A DNA stretch of 64,000 nt from CAXXOK01 sp963666755 (GCA_963666755.2 CAXXGW010000009.1:434001-498000), one strand, 5' to 3'; shown: positions 51,356 to 60,370, numbered from the stretch's first letter. Made by a program: numbers and translations. The notes: generated by a model not told the origin, from the letters alone.

Positions 51356-52204
51356 ATGAGTTTAACGACCATTCAAAACGGCACCCTTTCCGTGACCATC
51401 GCCTCGCTGGGAGCGGAACTGCAATCCATCCGCGATGCGGCGGGCGTGGAGCGCCTCTGGCAGGGCGATCCGGCCTTTTGGGCCAACCGCGCGCCCATCC
51501 TGTTCCCGGTCGCGGGCGGCTTCCGCGAAGATTGCTACGAGCTGGACGGCAAGCGTTACCCGATGCCCAAGCACGGCTTTGCCAAGAAAAAAGAGTGGCA
51601 GCTGGAAAGCGCCACCGCCGGGCAGGCAACGTTCCTGCTTACGGAGCAGGACCCCGGCTTCCCCTTCGCCTACGAGCTGCGCGCCCGCTACACCCTGCAG
51701 GGCAATGCGCTGACCGTGACCTACGCCGTGCATAACGCCGATACGCGCCCCTTCTATTTCAGCATCGGCGCGCACGAAGCCTATGCCACCCCCGAAGGGC
51801 TGGAAGAATACGAAATTGCCTTTGACGAGATGGAAACCGTCGAAAACAACAAGCTGGTGGGCAACCTGATCCTGCATGAGCGCGAAACGCTGCTCGCGCA
51901 GACGCGCACCCTGCCGCTGCTGACCCGCTACTTTGCGGTGGATGCGCTGGTGCTGCGCACGCTCAAGAGCCGCGGCGTCACCCTGCGCAGCAAACTGCAT
52001 AACCGCGAGCTGCGTGTGGATTTCCCCGGCCACGATACGCTGATGCTGTGGACAAAGCCCGGTGCGGGCTACATTTGCATTGAGCCCTGGTGCAACGCTC
52101 CGGATTTTGTGGACGCGGATTACCGCATCGACCACAAGCCCGGCTTTATCCGCCTGAACGCGGGCGAAGCGACCGAGCGCGCCCATACCATTACTGTGCG
52201 CTGA
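51356..52204 (+). CDS. Aldose 1-epimerase family protein
   Basis: A 282-residue galactose-mutarotase-fold protein of the YeaD/LACX-type subgroup. Visible motifs are the early Arg/Trp segment ERLWQGDPAFWANRAPILFPVAG, a catalytic His in PKHGFAKKKEW and FSIGAHEAYATP. A late Glu stretch reads YICIEPWCNAPD. The ATG at 51356 has AAAGGAG upstream. It is followed 32 bases later by the DUF4867 gene, probably one transcript acting on the same sugar. Confidence 0.9.
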   Translation: MSLTTIQNGTLSVTIASLGAELQSIRDAAGVERLWQGDPAFWANRAPILFPVAGGFREDCYELDGKRYPMPKHGFAKKKEWQLESATAGQATFLLTEQDPGFPFAYELRARYTLQGNALTVTYAVHNADTRPFYFSIGAHEAYATPEGLEEYEIAFDEMETVENNKLVGNLILHERETLLAQTRTLPLLTRYFAVDALVLRTLKSRGVTLRSKLHNRELRVDFPGHDTLMLWTKPGAGYICIEPWCNAPDFVDADYRIDHKPGFIRLNAGEATERAHTITVR

Positions 52205-52236
52205 TAAGCTACGCCCCTGTTTAAGGAGGGATATGC

Positions 52237-52905
52237 ATGGATATGCTGCAAAACCTGCGCAGCAAAAACCCCGGACTACCCTTTCATTCCGTGTTCGACT
52301 CCGCCTTCCGCCCGTTTGGGCGTGTGGTGGATTTCGATGCCGCCGCGCTGATTGCCGCCTGTGAAAAAGCCGCCGCAATGCCCGCTTCCGGCTGCCTGTA
52401 TGTAACGGACATGCCCGCGCTGGAGGCTCCGGCGCTCTTCGGCCCGGTGGAACAGGTTCTGCGCGGCGAGGGTGGCTGCCAGATTGGCTGCTGCTGGGGG
52501 TTTAACACCCGGCTTAACTGTCTGGAATACCACCGCACCAGCGAGCACAACATTGCCGTGACGGATATGGCGGTGCTGCTGGCGCCCCAGCAGGCCATGG
52601 AGGGGCTGGACCTGCCCGCCGGGCAGGTGGTGGGCTTCTTTGTGCCCAAGGGCACCACGGTGGAGTTTTACGCAACCACGCTGCACTACGCCCCCTGCCA
52701 GACGCAGGACAGCGGCTTTTGCAGCATTATCGTGCTGCCGCGCGGCACCAACAGCCCGCTTGCACACCCCCGGCCCGAGGCGGGCGACGGGCGCCTGCTC
52801 TGGGCGCGGGATAAATGGCTGATCGCCTGCCCCGACAATACAGCAGACGTGCAAAACGGCGCTTACCCCGGCCTGCACGGCGAAAATTTCGACATCCGCT
52901 ACTGA
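52237..52905 (+). CDS. DUF4867 family protein
   Basis: A 222-residue cytosolic protein that fits the DUF4867 family by length and by segments such as YVTDMPALEA, GCCWGFNTRLNCLEYHR, EHNIAVTDMAVLLAP and FVPKGTTVEFYATTLHYAPC. The spaced His/Glu residues suggest a cupin-like metal site. The family often lies in carbohydrate operons, and here it follows an aldose epimerase. An isomerase or mutarotase role is only inference. An alternative ATG lies two codons later. Confidence 0.78.
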   Translation: MDMLQNLRSKNPGLPFHSVFDSAFRPFGRVVDFDAAALIAACEKAAAMPASGCLYVTDMPALEAPALFGPVEQVLRGEGGCQIGCCWGFNTRLNCLEYHRTSEHNIAVTDMAVLLAPQQAMEGLDLPAGQVVGFFVPKGTTVEFYATTLHYAPCQTQDSGFCSIIVLPRGTNSPLAHPRPEAGDGRLLWARDKWLIACPDNTADVQNGAYPGLHGENFDIRY

Positions 52906-52986
52906 AGAGGCGGAAAGACTCGGCCCGAAACGCGCCCTGCATGACAGGCAGTGCGCGGGCAAGCCACAAACGACCCCCTGCCTTCC

Positions 52987-53027
52987 CTACAGCAAAGCCA
53001 CCCCATTGCAGGGTGGCTTTGCTGTAG
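52987..53027. terminator. Perfect hairpin after the DUF4867 gene
   Basis: Perfect 17-bp arms (52987-53003 and 53011-53027) flank a 7-base loop, with no T-run. Confidence 0.75.
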
Positions 53028-53441
53028 GGCGCAGCTTGCCGAACCACAGTCAGGTTCGGCAGCAAATCCGGTTTTCGGGTATGAAGTTTGAAGGTATCCC
53101 ATAGGTTTTTCAACATCTCCGAGCAGGAGTGGCGCAGCATGGACACACGCCAAACCCGTTGCCCCGCAGGCATCATGCAGGGAAGTCGCTCAGCCTTCTT
53201 TACCAGAAAGCCATGAGCGCAACTCTGAACAGGGGAAATACTGTAAGACGTATCCTCTCACCAATGGTTCTGTTGCGTTCAATACAGCAGCGTTTGTTAC
53301 ACATATGAAGTAAATCATGGCAATTCTGGAAGGGAAACCCTTCCGCCGCCGCAAACCCTAATGGCAGGTAAACGCTTTTTATGACAATGGCGCATAGCCG
53401 CCGTCCAAGGGTTTACCGGCAGCAAGAAGGGGTTGGTCCGT
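53028..53441. other. Gene-free spacer
   Basis: About 410 bases with no supported gene. The right third (53260-53400) is AT-richer and may hold the promoter of the next gene, but I see no convincing -35/-10 pair. Confidence 0.35.
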
Positions 53442-54887
53442 TTGGAATTGGTTCGGACGGAAGAGGCGCACAGGGAAAGCCTGCGGCGCTGGGTGGGGTT
53501 TGCTATTGGCTTCGGGCTGGTGCTGGCTTATCTGCTGATCCGCAACGAGCAACAGAAGCCTTACGACGCGTGGACTTACACAGAGCTATCCCAATGCTTT
53601 ACGCGCAACGGGCTGTTCAACTTCGGCGCCTTTGCCGCACAAAATGCGGACAGTATGCGGGGGTATCTGTTCCCATGGATTCTTGCGGCCTGTCAGGGGC
53701 TGTCGGGGCTGATTCCCTGGCTGGATTACCGGCTGATGCTCAGCACGTTTGTGGCGCTTACCTGCGCAGTGGCATTGCCGGATTTGTTCGGAATGCTGCA
53801 GGGCCTCCGCGGGGTAAGCGTGTGGCGGCGAGCGGCAGTGCCTGCGCTGGTGCTGCTGTTTTGGAATGGGCTGCTGGCCTATCCGCTGACCGACCTGTGG
53901 AGCGCGGGTTTTGCCATCCTCGCCGCGTACGGACTGGTGAGTGCGTTCCACCAGACCGATGCGCCCGGGTGGAAGCGTGCCTGCCGGATGGTACTGGCGG
54001 GCTTTTCCATGGGCGCGGCGTACAACATCCGCACGGTGTACCTGTTTCTGTTGCCGGGCTTTGCGGTGCTGTACGCAGGGCTGTGCGTTACGCGCAGGGA
54101 GCGCGCCGCGCGGCATTGGCTGAGCTGGGCGGGTTGCCTGCTGGCCGGTTTTCTGGCAGTATCCCTGCCGCAGATGGCGATCAACATGCAGGCGTATGGA
54201 TCGCCCTCGTTCCTGCTGATGAGCCAGTCGGGCTCAAGCCTGTACATCAACAAACTGTACGACGGCATCTATCTGGACAAGTACGAATCCTACACCGGCG
54301 TGGATTACGGGTATGAGGCCCTGTATTTCATTGACCCGGCCGGGCAGGAAATTCTGGAACAGGAAGGGCTGGATGAGAGCTTCCAGTTCGGCACGGGGGA
54401 GGCGGAGCTGGGGAGCGTGGGCGCTTACCTCGGGCTGGTGCTGCGCCATCCGCTGGATTTTTTGGGGATTTACGGCCGCCACAGCAGTAGTTTGCTGGAT
54501 GTGCGTTACCCCAACATCTATGTGGATACGCTGGAAGGGGACGCGTGGACGCCGCTTGCGAACTACACGCTGCTCTACCTGTGCGTGCTGGCGGCTGTGG
54601 ATGCCTGGCGCCGCCGCCCGCAGGGCAAACGCCTCCTGCCCGCCGTGCTGGGTGCCCTGCTGCTGCCGGTGCTTGCCGCCATACCGGGGGCCATCGAACC
54701 GCGCTACGGCGTGCTGCTCTACCTCGTGGTCTGGGGCGGCGGGCTGAGCCTGTGGGAACCGCGCAGGCTAAAGGGACGGTCGATCGCCTGCGCGGCAGTG
54801 GGGTACATCGCGTTTATCATGCTGCTGTGCGCCTGCAATGGCGCGGTGGAAGCCTCGCTGCTGGAATACCCGCTGCTGTACGCCTAG
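53442..54887 (+). CDS. Polytopic membrane protein resembling GT-C glycosyltransferases
   Basis: A protein of about 481 residues with roughly ten hydrophobic helices. The first loop has an acidic motif (KPYDAWTYTEL) where GT-C enzymes carry their catalytic aspartate. A soluble insert (about 275-350: SLYINKLYDGIYLDKYESYTG) lies outside the membrane. The start is TTG at 53442, with AGAAGGGG nine bases before; TTG at 53433 is possible. No neighbour suggests a substrate. The closest reading is a dolichyl- or undecaprenyl-phosphosugar-dependent transferase of unknown target. Confidence 0.55.
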   Translation: MELVRTEEAHRESLRRWVGFAIGFGLVLAYLLIRNEQQKPYDAWTYTELSQCFTRNGLFNFGAFAAQNADSMRGYLFPWILAACQGLSGLIPWLDYRLMLSTFVALTCAVALPDLFGMLQGLRGVSVWRRAAVPALVLLFWNGLLAYPLTDLWSAGFAILAAYGLVSAFHQTDAPGWKRACRMVLAGFSMGAAYNIRTVYLFLLPGFAVLYAGLCVTRRERAARHWLSWAGCLLAGFLAVSLPQMAINMQAYGSPSFLLMSQSGSSLYINKLYDGIYLDKYESYTGVDYGYEALYFIDPAGQEILEQEGLDESFQFGTGEAELGSVGAYLGLVLRHPLDFLGIYGRHSSSLLDVRYPNIYVDTLEGDAWTPLANYTLLYLCVLAAVDAWRRRPQGKRLLPAVLGALLLPVLAAIPGAIEPRYGVLLYLVVWGGGLSLWEPRRLKGRSIACAAVGYIAFIMLLCACNGAVEASLLEYPLLYA

Positions 54888-54950
54888 ACGGTTTGCCATT
54901 CAAAGGTTTGCGCGCAGCTTCCGTTCACTCCTCTGCGCAGTTGGGAAAAT

Positions 54951-54987
54951 GCAACAGGAGCCGACCCGCGGGGTCGGCTCCTGTTGC
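54951..54987. terminator. Perfect hairpin between convergent genes
   Basis: Perfect 17-bp arms (54951-54967 and 54971-54987) flank a GCG gap, with no T-run. Confidence 0.75.
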
Positions 54988-55138
54988 GCGTCCGGCCTTC
55001 CCGAACGGGGCGGTTCCGTACGCCGGAAGCACCGTCGGAAGGTTCCTGTTCAGGCCTGCGGAGTTTACGGCAAGGGCTCAGGCGCGTTTTCGGCTCCGGC
55101 CAGATAACGGCTTGAACTCCGCTTGCACGGCGATGGAA

Positions 55139-55369
55139 TCAGAGCACGTTGCTGGACGTGCACTCCACGTAGACGCTGCCATCCTTGCGGCGGGTCAGCT
55201 TGGCTTTGTTGCCTTCACCGTCGTCCAGCGTCATTTTTTCGATGTCGTTCAGGGTCAGAAAATTGACGGCGTCGCTTTCGACGAATGCGACCCAGTTTTT
55301 ACGGTCCCGTTTCACATGGGCAGGTTTATCCTCGGTCATTTCCTGAATGGTCGCGCGTTGGTCGGTCAT
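55139..55369 (-). CDS. Small protein of unknown function with sequestered ribosome site
   Basis: A 76-residue mixed-charge soluble protein (NFLTLNDIEKMTLDDGEGNKAKLTRRKDGSVYVE). I do not recognise a family. The ATG at 55369 has AAGGAGG at normal spacing, but that sequence forms one arm of a 9-bp hairpin (55373-55400). It lies alone between a GT-C-like gene and a divergent HTH regulator. Confidence 0.65.
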   Translation of the reverse strand: MTDQRATIQEMTEDKPAHVKRDRKNWVAFVESDAVNFLTLNDIEKMTLDDGEGNKAKLTRRKDGSVYVECTSSNVL

Positions 55370-55372
55370 AGG

Positions 55373-55400
55373 GGTGCCTCCTTCCATAATGGGAGGCACC
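55373..55400 (-). promoter_or_regulatory. Hairpin burying the Shine-Dalgarno sequence of the 76-residue protein
   Basis: GGTGCCTCC (55373-55381) and GGAGGCACC (55392-55400) are perfect complements with a 10-base loop. In the mRNA the ribosome site GGAGG lies in the 3' arm, four bases before ATG, so translation should be repressed unless the stem opens. Confidence 0.6.
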
Positions 55401-55487
55401 AGCATAGCGTAAACGGCGGTAAAATGCAAGCGCGGTTCGGCCGTGCGTTTTGTCCGGGATTCGTCACGGACAAATACGTATCCGTCC

Positions 55488-55516
55488 TTGACGGCCCGGA
55501 AACGCGCCCGTATAAT
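55488..55516 (+). promoter_or_regulatory. Promoter of the large HTH regulator gene
   Basis: TTGACG (55488-55493) and a perfect TATAAT (55511-55516) are 17 bases apart. An imperfect dyad, ACGGA-N10-TCCGT, lies just upstream (55466-55485) and could be an operator. Confidence 0.75.
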
Positions 55517-55551
55517 CAAAAGCAGAAAAAGGAAATAAAGGGGGGCTTGCT

Positions 55552-57129
55552 GTGTCCTGCAGCGACCTTTTCGCCCGCAATCTTCGGTCGATCCTGCTAC
55601 AGTTCGGCATCTCCAGCGTGCAGCTGGCCAAGGCGGTGGGGGTCGATCCCTCACTGGTCAGCCGTTGGCGCAGGTGCGGCTGCAGCGGTCGCAACGGAAC
55701 CGCCTACGCGCTTGCGGTCGCGGCTTATCTGGCGGATAAGAACCGCTCGCCGGAAAACGCGGCCTGGCTGGCGGCGCGCCTGCGCGATGTGCCACTGCCG
55801 CCCACGGCCCCCGACACGGCGCGGCTGGCGCTTTGGCTCTACCCTGACGCGGATGTGGACGCGCTGCTTGGCGGCGAGGACGAATACCCCAACCTTCTGG
55901 TGGTGAACAGCTTCCGCGATGCGGCGGTGCTGCCCGGGCGGCGCACCCTGCCCCCGAACGGCGGGATGGCGGGCGCGGAGCAAACGGTCAGCGCGGGCAT
56001 CGGGCAGACGGAAATCCTGACGGCACTGCGCGGCGAGCTGGAACGCGCGCCCGTGGAGAGCCTGCTCTCCATCCACCTGTCCAGCGAAGCGGCGGCCATC
56101 GTCACCTGCCGTCCCTGGGTACAGCTGCTGCATGAGGCCGTGCAGACCCGTGGCTTGCGCCTGCGGATGCTGGTGCAATCCGCCAACAACTCGGCGGCGT
56201 CCAGCAAGCTGGTATCGGCGTACATGCAGCTGCTGGTTGCGGGGTCACTGGAGCTGTGCATCATTCAGGGTACGCCGCAGACTTTTGCCACGACCGTGCA
56301 TGTGCTCATCCCCGGCGTGTCGGCGCTTACCGTGAGCGAAGCGCCCCTCAAGGACGCGCGCCCCGTGATGACCCTTGTGCGCGACCCGGAAATGGTCAGC
56401 GGCCTGCTGGACAATTTCGAGCGCTCGCTGCGCTTTGCCCGACCCATGATGACGGCGTACGACGACAGCTTTGCCCGCAACATCATCGAAACATTTTTCG
56501 AGGAATATGGCGTGCCCGGCAGTCTGGATGTGATCAAGTGCGGGCTGAACCCCATGTTCATGAGTGTGGAGCGCTACCGCGAGGTGCTGCGCGCCTTCGG
56601 GCACGAGGGGGAGCAGTACCGCTGGCGGCATCTGGAGTTTGCGAGGTTTAAAAGCGCGATGGCGCAGGTGCTGCAGGATTCGCGCTTCCGCGAGGTGCTG
56701 TCGCTGCAAAAGCTGCGCGAGGTGGCGCGCACCGGGCAGTGCAAGATGCCCGCCATGTACTTCATGGATACGGGCGTGTGGCACCTGAACGCCGCGGACT
56801 GCGTGAACATCCTGGACGGCTACATTGAGGCGCTGGAAAGGGTGCCCAACTTTCACGTGATCCTGCTGGAGGACGAGGCGCTTTTCATGCCCAACTCCTG
56901 CTGGCACATCAAGAGCAACCGGCACATCATGATCCATTCCTGGAATACGGACCGGCCGATGATGGTCTACTCCGACCAGATGATGCTGATCGATGAATTC
57001 CAGAAGCATTTCGACCATCTGTGGAGCAAGGTAAACCTGGGCGGCTCCAGCAAGCGCGCCGCCATCGAAACGCTGCGGCAAATCCGCACGCAATGCGCCG
57101 AAAGCGGATTACGGCAGGCAGCACAGTAA
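55552..57129 (+). CDS. Large HTH transcriptional regulator with unknown sensor region
   Basis: A 525-residue protein starting at GTG with AAAGGGGGG before it. The N-terminus (about 8-60) is an XRE-like HTH (LLQFGISSVQLAKAVGVDPSLVSRWRR). Residues 100-520 are one long alpha/beta region without a family I recognise; it contains SIHLSSEAAAIV, LRMLVQSANNSA and a conserved-looking NFHVILLEDEALF near the end. There is no membrane segment. It is monocistronic with a strong promoter and terminator. It may regulate the divergent 76-residue protein gene, which is inference. Confidence 0.72.
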   Translation: MSCSDLFARNLRSILLQFGISSVQLAKAVGVDPSLVSRWRRCGCSGRNGTAYALAVAAYLADKNRSPENAAWLAARLRDVPLPPTAPDTARLALWLYPDADVDALLGGEDEYPNLLVVNSFRDAAVLPGRRTLPPNGGMAGAEQTVSAGIGQTEILTALRGELERAPVESLLSIHLSSEAAAIVTCRPWVQLLHEAVQTRGLRLRMLVQSANNSAASSKLVSAYMQLLVAGSLELCIIQGTPQTFATTVHVLIPGVSALTVSEAPLKDARPVMTLVRDPEMVSGLLDNFERSLRFARPMMTAYDDSFARNIIETFFEEYGVPGSLDVIKCGLNPMFMSVERYREVLRAFGHEGEQYRWRHLEFARFKSAMAQVLQDSRFREVLSLQKLREVARTGQCKMPAMYFMDTGVWHLNAADCVNILDGYIEALERVPNFHVILLEDEALFMPNSCWHIKSNRHIMIHSWNTDRPMMVYSDQMMLIDEFQKHFDHLWSKVNLGGSSKRAAIETLRQIRTQCAESGLRQAAQ

Positions 57130-57185
57130 AGGCGCGCAGCCGGGATCAGGTAGAAGCGGGAGCTTTTTCGGCAGGGTTGCAGGGT

Positions 57186-57209
57186 GGCGGGCCATGAAGC
57201 TGGCCCGCC
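57186..57209 (+). terminator. Terminator of the large HTH regulator gene
   Basis: GGCGGGCCA (57186-57194) pairs with TGGCCCGCC (57201-57209), followed by GCTTTTGC. Confidence 0.75.
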
Positions 57210-57470
57210 GCTTTTGCTTTGCTCACGGGTCGGTTTTCAGGAGAGGTTTTTGCCGGTCTCGAGCTTTTCGATCCCTTTCTGTATGGTTATACATCGATCC
57301 GTGTGCGACGGCCGGATGTCGGCTGGTTTTCGGCATGTTTCAGCTGAAAACTGTCAGCGCTGTGAGCGAACATGCCGATCTGTTTTGCGAAACCGAAGTT
57401 TTTTCCGTATTGCATAAACAGCAGACAGCTGTGGAATGGGGCTGCTCTATTCAAGGACTTCAAGTAGAAA
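57210..57470. other. Gene-free spacer
   Basis: About 260 bases between two terminators of convergent genes. It is AT-richer than its surroundings. No supported gene or repeat is seen. Confidence 0.4.
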
Positions 57471-57494
57471 ACAGCCTGCCGAGTGGCAGGCTGT
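57471..57494 (-). terminator. Terminator of the flippase-like gene
   Basis: ACAGCCTGCC (57471-57480) pairs with GGCAGGCTGT (57485-57494) and is followed on the minus strand by TTTTC. Confidence 0.8.
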
Positions 57495-57553
57495 CAAACA
57501 GATGATATGCATGCCTTAAGATGGGTCATACCCGTAAAAAGCAACAGGCAGTG

Positions 57554-58774
57554 CTATACGGCGGTGGTCGGCGGTGTCGGGGCGTCTGCTGCCGGAGTGG
57601 TCGCCATAATGGCAGGGGCAGGCGACACTTCGGCCGGTGAGGAAACACCGTCGGGCGGAAGGCCGGGCTCCGGTTCCTGCGGGGCAGGTTCGTCGGGCAG
57701 CGGTTTACGGCTGCGGCGCAGGTTGAGCAGCTCGTCCGTGACCACCAGCAACCCGCCGACCAGCAACTGCATGTAGTAGGTGAACAGCCGCCACAGGAGC
57801 ATGGCGCTGTATAGCAGCGGCTGGGGGAACACCATGGCAAAAAACAGGTAGAATCCGCCCTCGGTCGCGCCGGCTGCGCCCGGCGTGGGCGCGAAGGATA
57901 CGGCCAGATACAGGAACACCTGCATAGCCAGCAGCTCAAAGTAGGAGGCTTCGTGTAGGCCCATGCCCCGGTACACCAGATAGGCCACGGAAAACTCGCA
58001 CAGTACCCCGCCCAGCAGCAGCACAAACGCACCCAGACAGCGCAGCGGATTGCGGAGGATGCACGCGGCGGCAACGCTGAATTCGCGCACGCCCTTATCA
58101 AGCGCCTGTAGCCAGGGCTCCCGGCGCGACTGTAAAAACCGTAGGCGGGTCAGCCCCCGCACAATGCGCTCGCCTGCCGAGCGCACCAGCGATGCGCGCG
58201 AAAGTAAAAGCGCCACCATCACGATGGATAGAAAATTGAGTAAAAACCCCAGCGCCGTGAGCCAGAACACCAGCGGGTATTCCGCGAGCACCCGGCGGCC
58301 GTTGGCCGCCAGCGCACACAGGTATAGCGCGCAGATGGTGCTGAGGTATCCGATGTAGCGCACCGCCAATATGGACGACGCTTTGGCGGGGCTGACCCCG
58401 TAGCGCTTATAATACCCGACCTGCATGGGCTGGCCGCCGGTGGCAAACGGGGTGATGGCGCTGTAATACTCGCCAAACAGCGTAATGCGCAGGCTGACCC
58501 AGAAGGAGGTGCGCGCGTCCACCACACGCTCGATCCCGGCGAACGCGCAAGCCTGTAACAGCCAGAACAGCACCATGGCCAGCGCGCACAGCACAAGCCA
58601 GCGCCCGTCCAGCGGCAGGCGGCCGGAGAACAGCGAAGCCAGCTGCCGGTCGTTGCCGCCCAGCAGCAGGATTAGCAGCAGCGTGCCAAAAATATAAATA
58701 AATTGCCATAGCAGCCGCCTGCGACCCTTGCCGGGGATGGGGGAGGAGGCCTCGGGCTGTTGGGTGCGGTTCAT
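57554..58774 (-). CDS. Lysylphosphatidylglycerol synthase/flippase-like membrane protein (UPF0104/AglD family)
   Basis: A 406-residue protein with about eight hydrophobic helices, matching the flippase half of MprF and the AglD/UPF0104 family. Visible motifs are ITLFGEYYSAITPFATGGQPMQ and, later, SFAPTPGAAGATEGGFYLFF. The C-terminal 65 residues are a Pro/Glu/Ala-rich tail. No lysyl-transferase domain is present. The chosen ATG gives the family length, though AAGGAGC lies 13 bases upstream, which is far. It probably moves a lipid-linked substrate across the membrane. Confidence 0.83.
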   Translation of the reverse strand: MNRTQQPEASSPIPGKGRRRLLWQFIYIFGTLLLILLLGGNDRQLASLFSGRLPLDGRWLVLCALAMVLFWLLQACAFAGIERVVDARTSFWVSLRITLFGEYYSAITPFATGGQPMQVGYYKRYGVSPAKASSILAVRYIGYLSTICALYLCALAANGRRVLAEYPLVFWLTALGFLLNFLSIVMVALLLSRASLVRSAGERIVRGLTRLRFLQSRREPWLQALDKGVREFSVAAACILRNPLRCLGAFVLLLGGVLCEFSVAYLVYRGMGLHEASYFELLAMQVFLYLAVSFAPTPGAAGATEGGFYLFFAMVFPQPLLYSAMLLWRLFTYYMQLLVGGLLVVTDELLNLRRSRKPLPDEPAPQEPEPGLPPDGVSSPAEVSPAPAIMATTPAADAPTPPTTAV

Positions 58775-59122
58775 GCGGTATCGTCCAGCTCCTTTATTAC
58801 AGCGGCGTTCGGCAATCCTATCGCATGGGTGGCGCCCGGTGCGTACCGTGCCATTGTACCCGATTCGCCGTCGGTTTGCAAACCTGCCAAGCGGGTGCAA
58901 GACCATATCTGCATACGGATTTGCATACTTATGAAAAATAAAAATAAATTCCACACAAGGCCGATCCTGTGTAAAAAAGTGCTTATTCCGGGCATTTCAG
59001 CAATGCATAAAACGGGGGGATGCAGCTAAAGCAAGGAAAATCAAACGTTTTCTGCCTTTGCGGTTCCAATGCGGCCCGGCGGGACGCCGATCTGCCCGGC
59101 GGTTTACCGGCCGTTGCGTATA
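58775..59122. other. Intergenic region between divergent genes
   Basis: About 350 bases, with an AT-rich stretch at 58900-59000 that may hold the minus-strand promoter. No gene is supported. Confidence 0.35.
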
Positions 59123-59151
59123 TTGATTTTTGCTGCCTTTTTTGCTATCCT
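59123..59151 (+). promoter_or_regulatory. Promoter of the agr-type operon
   Basis: TTGATT (59123-59128) and TATCCT (59146-59151) are 17 bases apart, 33 bases before the first start codon. A T-rich spacer lies between them. Confidence 0.55.
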
Positions 59152-59183
59152 ACTGATGATTATTCTATGTAACAATCTACGAT

Positions 59184-59777
59184 ATGGGCTGGTGGTTACC
59201 GGTGGTCGTCGAGATCCTGGTGATATGCCTCATTGCAAAGGCGAAACGGTTTCGCCTCTCCTACCTTTGGCGCACGTGGACGTTTTACCCCATCCTGCTG
59301 GCGCAAATCGCCCTGGTCGCGGTGCAGGCAACCGTCTTTGTGCGGGATTTCCGGCTGGTGCCCTACGGCTCCTATGTGGAGATCGGTGTCATCCTCTCGT
59401 TCCTGTTTGCGCTGCTGGCGTTCGGGCTGTATAAACCCGCACTGCTCGGGAGCCTGAGCATCGCGGCGGGCACGGTGCTCAACCGCTTTGCCATCGCGCA
59501 GAACGGGGGACACATGCCGGTGTTCCCGACGCTTTCCTACCTGACCGGCTATATCGACCCGGCAATGTTCGGCACGGCCGACCAGCTGCACACGCTGGGC
59601 AACGCGGCTACCCGGGTATGGTTCCTGACGGACTATATCGACTACGGCTACAGCGTCCTGAGCCCCGGCGACCTGCTGATCCATCTGTACGCCTGCCTGA
59701 TGTTTTACGCGCTGATACGGGCGGTCAACCTGCGCTACGCGCCCCGCCAAGGTTTACAAACGAAGGGAGAATCCTGA
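59184..59777 (+). CDS. DUF5317 family membrane protein
   Basis: A 197-residue membrane protein with about five helices matching the clostridial DUF5317 family. Conserved-looking segments are LNRFAIAQNGGHMPV and DYIDYGYSVLSPGDLLIHLYA. The ribosome site is weak and the ATG follows the promoter by 33 bases. It is the first gene of the operon that ends with agrBD, and its stop is two bases before the next start. A link to signal production or sensing is suggested only by position. Confidence 0.75.
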   Translation: MGWWLPVVVEILVICLIAKAKRFRLSYLWRTWTFYPILLAQIALVAVQATVFVRDFRLVPYGSYVEIGVILSFLFALLAFGLYKPALLGSLSIAAGTVLNRFAIAQNGGHMPVFPTLSYLTGYIDPAMFGTADQLHTLGNAATRVWFLTDYIDYGYSVLSPGDLLIHLYACLMFYALIRAVNLRYAPRQGLQTKGES

Positions 59778-59779
59778 CT

Positions 59780-60322
59780 ATGAGTCCGATTTCCGTAAGC
59801 CCGCAGATTTTACTGATCAAGGGAATTCCGGAGTGCCTGGTGGTGGCCTGGGCCATCCACATTTTTACCCGCACGCCGTTGGAATGGAAGAAGTACCTGT
59901 TTTTAGCGGGCGTCTACATCCTCTCCACCTATCTGATCCGTTTTCTGCCCATCACACTGGGGGTTAACACGGTTCTGTCGCTGTTTGTGCTGATTTTTGC
60001 CTACCAGATTATTTACCACGCGGAGCTTTCCAAAGTAATCCGCGCGGTGATCTCCTCGGTGGTCGTGCTGATCTTAAGCGCGCTGTCGGAACTGCTGAAT
60101 GTGCTGCTGCTTTCCCTCCTGTACGGTCAGCAGCAGGCGGATCAGATGTTCCGCTTCTCGGATGAAATGACCCGGGCGCTCTGCTCGATTCCTTCCAACG
60201 TTTTCCTGTTTCTGTTTGTGCTGGCGGGGTATTTTCTGCTTAAGCGGTTTCCCCCCAAGCCCAAGCGGGAGGGTAAGATGGTGGACCCCGCAGAGGATCC
60301 GGACAGTCTGGACGATCTGTAA
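59780..60322 (+). CDS. Membrane protein of the agr operon, function unknown
   Basis: A 180-residue protein with five or six hydrophobic helices and a charged C-terminal tail (KRFPPKPKREG...EDPDSLDDL). The layout resembles the membrane sensor half of AgrC-type kinases without any kinase domain, but no motif proves this. GAAGGGAGA precedes the ATG. It is translationally close to the DUF5317 gene and 48 bases before agrB. Confidence 0.6.
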   Translation: MSPISVSPQILLIKGIPECLVVAWAIHIFTRTPLEWKKYLFLAGVYILSTYLIRFLPITLGVNTVLSLFVLIFAYQIIYHAELSKVIRAVISSVVVLILSALSELLNVLLLSLLYGQQQADQMFRFSDEMTRALCSIPSNVFLFLFVLAGYFLLKRFPPKPKREGKMVDPAEDPDSLDDL

Positions 60323-60370
60323 CGGCCCGCGGCCGCGTTCGTCCCGACGGAAAAGGTGGTATGGGCAGCC

